64,000 bases of DNA, taken from assembly GCF_036373705.1 (NCBI RefSeq), contig NC_089863.1:2869944-2933943 (forward strand), read 5' to 3'. The notes beneath the pieces were generated by a model, which was given only the letters and a program-made list of their open reading frames with translations, made no database searches and was not told where the DNA came from. This stretch comes from Amia ocellicauda (lineage: Eukaryota > Chordata > Actinopteri > Amiiformes > Amiidae). Position 1 is the first letter of the stretch, and every line of letters begins with the position of its first letter. The position numbers and the translations under genes are program-made. Shown one piece after another: positions 56,901 to 64,000 of the stretch.

Positions 56901-57544
56901 ACTAACACACCTGTGCACACACACACATTATGTGAAATTGAATGTGAAATAGTTAAATGTATTTACAGTAATATAAATACATATATATATATATTAGGCC
57001 AGGAAGGAGAGGGAGAGAAATAGAGAGAGGTTGTTGCACTACAGGTAATCTCTTGTCAGTATAAAACTCAAAACCATAAACATTATTACATTTCATAAGA
57101 ATATGCAGCAGTAGTGATAAACACATTACACAACTGGTCCACTTGTACAAGAGCTGTCCTGACTATGAGCTCCTGCCTTCAACCCCTAAAGCAAGAACCT
57201 AAAGCACAACTGCTCAAATACATTTCCCCACAACCTGCACTTTCACACATTATATATCTCAAATGCTCATGTTATATCACAGAGCTCAAACCAGCTTCTA
57301 TAGACTCTTATTATACACTTGTTTCACAGTCCTGTCTTTCTAGCTATAGATCCTTCATAGAGATTAATAGACGACTGATAAAGAACATGAAACAGCACTT
57401 CCTGTTAAAACACACACATCCCCTGTGTTCTTCTTGAGAAGGCTTGAAATTGTGACCCTGTATTTTGTCATATTTTGTCTCTGGGTGCTCAGCTGTCTGG
57501 TGTCACAGCGTCCCTGACTGACAGGACTGTGGAGAGCTGAGAGG
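56901..57544. other. Unassigned sequence before minisatellite C
   Basis: No gene seen. A CA-rich stretch lies at 56,890-56,930 and a TA run at about 56,980-56,993. Confidence 0.4.
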
Positions 57545-59718
57545 ATCCCTGACCCACTGACCAGCACAGCACAGACTCCTCCAGCCCCACTGACCAGCAC
57601 AGACTCCTCCAGCCCCACTGACCAGCACAGCACAGACTCCTCCAGCCCCACTGACCAGCACAGACTCCTCCAGCCCCACTGACCAGCACAGACTCCTCCA
57701 GCCCCACTGACCAGCACAGCACAGACTCCTCCAGCCCCACTGACCAGCACAGACTCCTCCAGCCGCACTGACCAGCACAGCACAGACTCCTCCAGCCGCA
57801 CTGACCAGCACAGACTCCTCCAGCCGCACTGACCAGCACAGACTCCTCCAGCCGCACTGACCAGCACAGCACAGACTCCTCCAGCCGCACTGACCAGCAC
57901 AGACTCCTCCAGCCGCACTGACCAGCACAGACTCCTCCAGCCCCACTGACCAGCACAGCACAGACTCCTCCAGCCCCACTGACCAGCACAGACTCCTCCA
58001 GCCCCACTGACCAGCACAGACTCCTCCAGCCCCACTGACCAGCACAGCACAGACTCCTCCAGCCCCACTGACCAGCACAGACTCCTCCAGCCCCACTGAC
58101 CAGAGAGACTCCTCCAGCCCCACTGACCAGCACAGACTCCTCCAGCCCCACTGACCAGCACAGACTCCTCCAGCCCCACTGACCAGCACAGCACAGACTC
58201 CTCCAGCCCCACTGACCAGCACAGACTCCTCCAGCCCCACTGACCAGAGAGACTCCTCCAGCCCCACTGACCAGCACAGACTCCTCCAGCCCCACTGACC
58301 AGCACAGACTCCTCCAGCCCCACTGACCAGCACAGACTCCTCCAGCCGCACTGACCAGCACAGACTCCTCCAGCCCCACTGACCAGCACAGCACAGACTC
58401 CTCCAGCCCCACTGACCAGCACAGACTCCTCCAGCCCCACTGACCAGCACAGCACAGACTCCTCCAGCCCCACTGACCAGCACAGCACAGACTCCTCCAG
58501 CCCCACTGACCAGCACAGCACAGACTCCTCCAGCCCCACTGACCAGCACAGACTCCTCCAGCCCCACTGACCAGCACAGCACAGATTCCTCCAGCCCCAC
58601 TGACCAGCACAGACTCCTCCAGCCCCACTGACCAGCACAGCACAGACTCCTCCAGCCCCACTGACCAGCACAGACTCCTCCAGTCCCACTGACCAGCACA
58701 GACTCCTCCAGCCCCACTGACCAGCACAGACTCCTCCAGCCCCACTGACCAGCACAGACTCCTCCAGCCCCACTGACCAGCACAGACTCCTCCAGCCGCA
58801 CTGACCAGCACAGACTCCTCCAGCCCCACTGACCAGCACAGACTCCTCCAGCCCCACTGACCAGCACAGCACAGACTCCTCCAGCCCCACTGACCAGCAC
58901 AGACTCCTCCAGCCCCACTGACCAGCACAGCACAGACTCCTCCAGCCCCACTGACCAGCACAGCACAGACTCCTCCAGCCCCACTGACCAGCACAGCACA
59001 GACTCCTCCAGCCCCACTGACCAGCACAGACTCCTCCAGCCCCACTGACCAGCACAGCACAGATTCCTCCAGCCCCACTGACCAGCACAGACTCCTCCAG
59101 CCCCACTGACCAGCACAGACTCCTCCAGCCCCACTGACCAGCACAGCACAGACTCCTCCAGCCCCACTGACCAGCACAGACTCCTCCAGTCCCACTGACC
59201 AGCACAGACTCCTCCAGCCCCACTGACCAGCACAGACTCCTCCAGCCCCACTGACCAGCACAGCACAGACTCCTCCAGCCCCACTGACCAGCACAGACTC
59301 CTCCAGCCCCACTGACCAGCACAGACTCCTCCAGTCCCACTGACCAGCACAGACTCCTCCAGCCCCACTGACCAGCACAGCACAGACTCCTCCAGCCCCA
59401 CTGACCAGCACAGACTCCTCCAGCCCCACTGACCAGCACAGCACAGACTCCTCCAGCCCCACTGACCAGCACAGCACAGACTCCTCCAGCCCCACTGACC
59501 AGCACAGACTCCTCCAGCCCCACTGACCAGCACAGCACAGATTCCTCCAGCCCCACTGACCAGCACAGACTCCTCCAGCCCCACTGACCAGCACAGACTC
59601 CTCCAGCCCCACTGACCAGCACAGCACAGACTCCTCCAGCCCCACTGACCAGCACAGACTCCTCCAGCCCCACTGACCAGCACAGCACAGACTCCTCCAG
59701 CCCCACTGACCAGCACAG
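57545..59718. repeat. Minisatellite C, 28/33-bp units, about 2.2 kb
   Basis: More than 70 units of CAGACTCCTCCAGCCCCACT plus GACCAGCA. Units are 28 bp, or 33 bp with a duplicated CAGCA. Variants: CCGCACT (clustered at 57,760-57,930), CCAGTCCC, GATTCC, and two shorter CAGAGAGACTCC units near 58,100 and 58,245. The minus strand is open in all three frames (up to 780 residues, GGVCAGQWGWRS-like), which is expected from a stop-free repeat. Higher-order blocks repeat near 58,400-58,640, 58,860-59,100 and 59,360-59,600. Confidence 0.97.
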
Positions 59719-59929
59719 ACAGCATCGTGCTCAACTGATCTTTACTTCACTTTATGAATTTCACTTTCTTTTGCTTGGTACTGAATTCTCATGCACCTGT
59801 ATAATGCTGGTAATTAAATGATAAAGTGTTGATGCGTTTGTCTCTCCTGCTCGTCTGTCCTCTGACTGAGACACACATCCTGGATGCCAATGGATTCAGA
59901 CCAGCTACCCGGAGCAAAACATCTATCTG
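59719..59929. other. Spacer, no feature seen
   Basis: Short sequence between minisatellite C and the third paralogous block. It starts with CAGACAGCATCGTGCTCAAC, compared in the findings with the GPCR start region. Confidence 0.4.
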
Positions 59930-61198
59930 GAATAGATCCTTCTTAGCACCATAAGCAGGCATCTCATGTGCAGATTGCCTCCCCACATTCTCCTGATGGG
60001 CCAGTAGTTACTAACAGTTCAGTGTAACCAGCTGGGTCAGTTTCATCAGCTGTCTGTTCCAGTAAACTTAACCACAGCCAGGAAACTCTCAGTGTGTGTT
60101 TTGTGGTCACCAACATCTTCAGTGCAGAGCTGAACCTGATCAGATAAAGATCCCAGCTCCTCTTCTAGCAGCTCACAGCGATGCTATCACACTCCCTCAC
60201 GCTTTCGCACACTTTCATATGCTCTCAGAGCCTCACAGAGACTCAGATCTCTGACACACTGGATCCCAGTCCCCCTTCAGGACCCACAGATGCAGCTCCA
60301 GCACTGTCTCCACAGCGGCTCCAGTCTGACCCAGGTGAGGCAGCTGCTGTCTTTATATAACTGAGGACCAATTAAAGACTGACTAATCACAGGCTCAGGG
60401 GTAATGTGTGTGTTTCAGCAGCCTATGAAATCAGAATTAATCAATCGTCTGTATGTACAGTATAGACAGGACAGAGAGAAGGACAGATATTAATTATCTG
60501 TCCTATTGGCAGCCTATGCAGTTATAATACTTCCTAAAAATCACCCCCTATGTTTAGGAAAGAATAGAAAGACTTGCCAGTAGGTGAGACAGAGATTCAT
60601 ATTCGAAGTTCAAATTAAAAACAAAACTTTATAACTTTAAAGCCATCGGATATCTGTGCTTTTTTCTCCAAGCAAACTCTAAAGTGAAATGTGTCTTTTG
60701 TGAGAATTAGCCGAGCTTCTCTGCAAACACAACAAATTTACGGGAGCGTGTAGTGAGGCTCCACCCCTACACATTGTGTAACTTAAGAGCAAAGAGAGCC
60801 AACTCTGTCAGTGATGGCTTACTTTGGGAAGACAATCGAGCCCTAAAGAGCCAGAGCAAGGAATGCAGTGACCTGATGGAGAGTGAACTACACAAGACAT
60901 CCAAACACAAGAGGCTGGGAAGGGTTTTTACAGCCCTAATGATGCCGCAGAATCTCTAACTGATTTTAAAGGCAGAAACTGGATAGATGCTGCGTGTCCT
61001 ATAAACTCTTACACAGGAGTTTATTATAAAACCCCAAATGAGGTTCTGAGAGCAGCCAGCTTCTCCTTTTGCCCTGTTTGAATATCAGGATGAATATTGT
61101 GGGTTCCTGTGTCTGGGTTCAGAACTTGGAGAATTGTGTCTGATTTTTGGTTGATGTTTTCATGGTTCTCTTCTAATATGTATTGCAGTGCTGTTGGA
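59930..61198 (+). repeat. Older paralogue of 44.8-45.93 kb
   Basis: Same order as the right part of duplication unit 2 and its flank: GATCCTTCTTAGCACCATAA, TTGCCTCCCCACATTCT, leader segment with donor, GGACCAATTAAAGACT, GTCTGTATGTACAGTATAG, GCTTCTCTGCAAACACAAC and the 68-residue frame (60,753-60,959). It has more differences and indels than unit 1 against unit 2, so it is an older copy. It lacks the CR1-like LINE at 45,936. Confidence 0.85.
60180..60334 (+). other. 5'-leader-exon-like segment with donor, third locus
   Basis: Contains TCTGACACACTGGATCCCAG, CCCTTCAGGACCCACAGATG and CACAGCGGCTCCAGTCTGAC, ending CCCAG|GTGAGG with the donor at 60,335. Probable first exon of another family member whose coding exon would lie beyond, or has been lost to, the Ty3/Gypsy insertion. 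Confidence 0.45.
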
Positions 61199-61379
61199 GA
61201 ATGCTGTAGTGTATTTAGTTGAGTTGCAGAGCACTAGTATAGAAAGACTTACATTGTTGAGACTGCACAAGTGCATAACGGTTCAGTGTTATAAAGAGTT
61301 TTGTATGGAAGGCATCTTTATAAAGATAGCGTTAACCTAACCTTGATTTCCTGTCTTTATTTTGTTGTCTCAATGGAAA

Positions 61380-61620
61380 CTGCAGCATGTGACATTCTTG
61401 AGCTTCAAGCAACACACCGCACACAAGTAGCAGCTCACAAATTGCATGTTACACCAAAAAGTAAATTCAAACCAGCATTGTTGAAAAACAGGACATATAG
61501 CAGGGGTTTGCCATTTCCAAAATGAGGTATGCAGGCAGTTTGGGAAAACAGGGCATATCCAAATCGTTTGTCGAGCGGGTCCCCAAAAGGTTACCCAGAA
61601 CTACACAGGGAAACTAAATA
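61380..61620 (+). pseudogene. Gag C-terminus with nucleocapsid zinc knuckle (broken)
   Basis: One frame reads ATHRTQVAAHKLHVTPKSKF. After a frame change, CHFQNEVCRQFGKTGHIQIV C follows. A knuckle of the form C-x2-C-x4-H-x4-C is recognisable, but its second cysteine is phenylalanine. Nucleocapsid would bind the element's RNA in the particle. The frameshift lies near 61,515. Confidence 0.6.
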
Positions 61621-61629
61621 AACAGCTAC

Positions 61630-61911
61630 ATGCAATATAAGAAGACTAACTATACTGATGATGACTTGGATGATGTGATGATTAGCTGCTTGGATGTTGC
61701 TTGCTTAGCTAATACTGACAGGGAAGCCACCTGGATTACAGCGTCTACAGAAGGGCGACCACTCAAAATGGAACTTGACACAGGTTCTGCTGTGTCTGTT
61801 ATTTCTATGGATCAGTTTAACAAATGTTTCAAGGGACTCAAACTCCAGAAAACCTCCATTCTCCTAAAAACATATACATTTCTGGTCTTCAAATTGAACA
61901 AGCACTTTTAA
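61630..61911 (+). pseudogene. Retrotransposon aspartic protease (interrupted)
   Basis: Frame with GRPLKMELDTGSAVSVIS: LDTGSAVSVIS is the catalytic Asp-Thr-Gly loop of a retropepsin, which would cut the polyprotein. It reads to LQKTSILLKTYT at about 61,880, after which the sequence is foreign (inverted flank) and ends in a stop. The second half of the protease continues at 62,853 (VLVQYEDQKCILDLYVN, GGPPLFGCELL), on the other side of the Tc1 element. Confidence 0.75.
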
Positions 61912-61935
61912 CAAGTGGGGCAATCTTCTCTCCTG
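61872..61935 (-). repeat. Inverted copy of the Tc1 right flank
   Basis: These 64 bases, directly left of the Tc1 insertion, are the reverse complement of 62,848-62,911 directly right of it, with two mismatches that I see. The right-hand copy is the one in coding orientation. See findings. Confidence 0.85.
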
Positions 61936-61937
61936 TA

Positions 61938-62845
61938 CAGTGAGGGAAAAAGGAATTTGATCCCCTGCTGATTTTGTGCGTTTGCCCACTGACAAAGAAA
62001 TGGTCAGTCTATAATTTTAATGGTAGGTGTATTTTAACAGTGAGAGACAGAATAACAACAAAAAAATCCCAAAAAATGCATTTCAACAAAGTTACAAATT
62101 GTTTTGCATGTTAATGAGGGAAATAAGTATTTGATCCCCTATCAATCAGCAAGATTTCTGGCTCCCAGGTGTATTTTATACAGGTAACGAGCTGAGATTA
62201 GGAGCACTCTCTTAAAGGGAGTGCTCCTAATCTCAGCTCGTTACCTGTATAAAAGACACCTGTCCACAGAAGCAATCAATCAGATTCCAAACTCTCCACC
62301 ATGGCCAAGACCAAAGAGCTGTCCAAGGATGTGGATGGGTATTCCAGCATGACAATGACCCAAAACACACAGCCATGGCAACAAAGCAGTGGCTCAAGAA
62401 GAAGCACATTAAGGTCCTGGAGTGGCCTAGCCAGTCTCCAGACCTTAATCCCATAGAAAATCTGTGGAGGGAGCTGAAGGTTCGAGTTGCCAAACGTCAG
62501 CCTCGAAACCTTAATGACTTGGAGAGGATCTGCAAAGAGGAGTGGGACAAAATCCCTCCTGAGATGTGTGCAAACCTGGTGGCCAACTACAAGAAACGTC
62601 TGACCTCTGTGATTGCCAACAAGGGTTTTGCCACCAAGTACTAAGTCGAAGGGGTCAAATACTTATTTCCCTCATTAACATGCAAATCAATTTATAACTT
62701 TTTTGAAATGCGTTTTTCTGGATTTTTTTGTTGTTATTCTGTCTCTCACTGTTAAAATACACCTACCATTAAAATTATAGACTGATCATTTCTTTGTCAG
62801 TGGGCAAACATACAAAATCATACAAAATACTTTTTTCCCTCACTG
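61938..62845 (+). mobile_element. Tc1-type element, internally deleted, 908 bp
   Basis: Ends CAGTGAGGGAAAAAGGAATT and its inverse, flanked by TA (61,936-61,937 and 62,846-62,847). The inverted repeats are about 200 bases (TTTAATGGTAGGTGTATTTT against AAAATACACCTACCATTAAA). Inside is a near-perfect palindrome at about 62,168-62,262 (GAGCTGAGATTAGGAGCACT in both arms), then [11 protein letters not shown], the transposase start. After a deletion comes the C-terminus in frame 62,375-62,644: [21 protein letters not shown] (last catalytic residue region). Non-autonomous. Confidence 0.9.
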
Positions 62846-63014
62846 TACAGGAGAGAAGATTGCCCCACTTGTCAAAAGTGCTTGTTCAATATGAAGACCA
62901 GAAATGTATATTGGACCTCTATGTCAATGAAAAAGGAGGACCACCATTGTTTGGCTGTGAATTGCTCAGCAAACATTCATCTACATTGGCCAAGCTCTGG
63001 AACTAGAGAAGCTA

Positions 63015-63968
63015 TTGGCTGAGGCGGCACATGTCTTCAAAGAGGGCATTGGGACTTTAAAAGATATTAATGCTAAAATTGTGGTAGATCCAGATGCAAA
63101 ACCTCATTTCCAAAAAGCACGCCAGGTACCATATGCCATCAGAGATAAAGTGGACAAAGCGCTTGCATGCCTGGAAGACATGGGAATTCTGACAAAAGTC
63201 AGCTGGAGTGAATGGTCAACTCCAATTGTGCCAGTGATGAAGAAAAATGGCACAGCCAGAATTTGTGGAGACTTCAAGGTCACAATCAACCCTGTGCTAC
63301 AACCTGAGTAGTATCCACTGCCTCACATTGAAGACATTTCTCTGTCACTGTCAGGTGGAAAACAATTTAGCAAGCTAGACTTAGCCCAAGCTTACCTCCA
63401 GATGGAAGTGGAGGAAGAATTAAAAAAAATCCTCACCATCAACACACAAAAAGGGCTCTTACAATACAATCGACTGGTTTTTGGCATGGCCTCAGCTCCA
63501 GCCTTATGGCAGCATACTATGGACCAAGTATTCGAGGGCCTTCCTGGATGCAGATGCTACCTGGATGACATAATTGTAACTGGAGCAACTGATGAAGAAC
63601 ATCTGAAGAACCTTCAAACAGTGTTTCAGAGACTGAAAGAATTTGGCCTAAGAGCTAACCACAGCAAATTATTTAAAAATGCAGTGTCATATTATGGACA
63701 CAGAATTGGTGCAGAGGGCCTTCATAAGTCCACAGACAAGGTTGCAGCAGTGTTAAATGCGCCACAACCTACCAATGTATCTCAGCTCAGGTCTTTCCTT
63801 GGACTTGTCAATTACTTTCATAGGTTTTTGCCTAATTTGTCTACACAACTCCATCCATTGAACCAGCTGCTACAAAAAGGGAAAGAGTGTCACTGGACTA
63901 AACAGTGTGAGGGAGCATTCCAAGAAGCAAAGAAGTCATTGACTTCAAAACGGGTCCTAACACACTAA
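63015..63968 (+). pseudogene. Ty3/Gypsy reverse transcriptase (nonsense mutations)
   Basis: Copies the element's RNA. Frame 63,015-63,311: FQKARQVPYAIRDKVDKAL, GILTKVSWSEWSTPIVPVM, KKNGTARICGDFKVTINP. One TAG stop at 63,309 sits inside the domain; the same frame then continues with YPLPHIEDI, KQFSKLDLAQAYLQM (first catalytic aspartate), LVFGMASAPALWQHTMDQ, CYLDDIIVTG (catalytic YLDD), YYGHRIGAEGL and LRSFLGLVNYFHRFLPN, to a TAA at 63,966 just before LDIRLACD, the RNase H start. Two stops in an otherwise intact frame make it a relatively young pseudogene. Confidence 0.85.
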
Positions 63969-64000
63969 CACCCAACCCTGGATATTCGTCTTGCTTGTGA

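Larger units (their letters stand above)
61375..64000 (+). mobile_element. Ty3/Gypsy retrotransposon, degenerate, runs off the window
   Basis: The plus strand holds, in order, the end of Gag, aspartic protease, and reverse transcriptase up to the start of RNase H. No 5' LTR is visible, so the left limit is approximate. It is cut by a Tc1 element between protease and reverse transcriptase. Several stops and one altered zinc-knuckle cysteine show it is not functional. The RT style is close to elements annotated in fish as Ty3/Gypsy-like polyproteins. Confidence 0.85.

Noticed and set aside
57364..59734. Three overlapping proteins of 718-780 residues on the minus strand
   Set aside because: All are frame variants of one stop-free repeat and none has independent evidence.

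Overview
The window is vertebrate, almost certainly ray-finned fish, genomic DNA. The evidence is spliced genes with GT-AG introns, fish-type transposons (Tc1/mariner, hAT, CR1-like and L2 LINEs, Ty3/Gypsy), many microsatellites, and no operons or bacterial signals. The repeat mix (abundant CR1-like 3' ends next to L2 and Tc1) would fit a non-teleost or early-branching fish, but I cannot fix the species from sequence alone. Coordinates were counted by hand and boundaries marked 'about' may be off by some bases.

Layout. 0-4 kb: a LINE tail, then a complete eight-coding-exon egg-coat gene of the ZP3 type (1365-3799) with TATA box and poly(A) signal. 4.4-27.9 kb: a transposon graveyard with a hAT MITE, a large foldback element, several CR1-like LINE pieces, a 2.1 kb hAT element holding a nested Tc1 element, a broken large DNA transposase, a deleted Tc1 element, a chimeric Tc1 element and L2 fragments. 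27.9-31.1 kb: two adjoining minisatellites. 31.3-34.1 kb: a three-coding-exon GIMAP-type (AIG1) GTPase gene that appears broken. 35.3-45.4 kb: a nearly identical tandem duplication of about 5.05 kb carrying an L2 LINE and 5'-exon-like sequences. 45.9-48.2 kb: a CR1-like LINE. 48.8-49.8 kb: an intact single-coding-exon class A GPCR. 50.7-56.8 kb: a hAT element with nested L2 tail, an L2 tail, a C2H2 zinc-finger pseudogene, and pieces of Tc1 and CR1. 57.5-59.7 kb: a third minisatellite. 59.9-61.2 kb: a further, more diverged copy of the sequence at about 44.8-45.9 kb. 61.3-64.0 kb: a degenerate Ty3/Gypsy element cut by a Tc1 element, running off the window.

How parts relate. Only two genes look intact: the ZP3-like gene and the GPCR. 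The 35-61 kb part looks like a tandem array of GPCR-type units. Similar 5'-exon-like segments recur about six times and the GPCR's downstream flank recurs at 39.4 and 44.5 kb, yet only one copy keeps a coding exon. The third minisatellite resembles the GPCR's sequence just upstream of its start codon and may have grown inside a dead unit. GIMAP GTPases and orphan GPCRs are both typical of fast-turnover fish gene families.

I did not find a convincing new molecular system. The most interesting items are an inverted copy of a flank beside a Tc1 insertion (61.87-62.91 kb), the decayed GPCR array with its possible minisatellite seed, the paired loss of two expected ZP-N cysteines, a GPCR lacking the usual extracellular disulfide, and a foldback element with 4-bp TTTA duplications.
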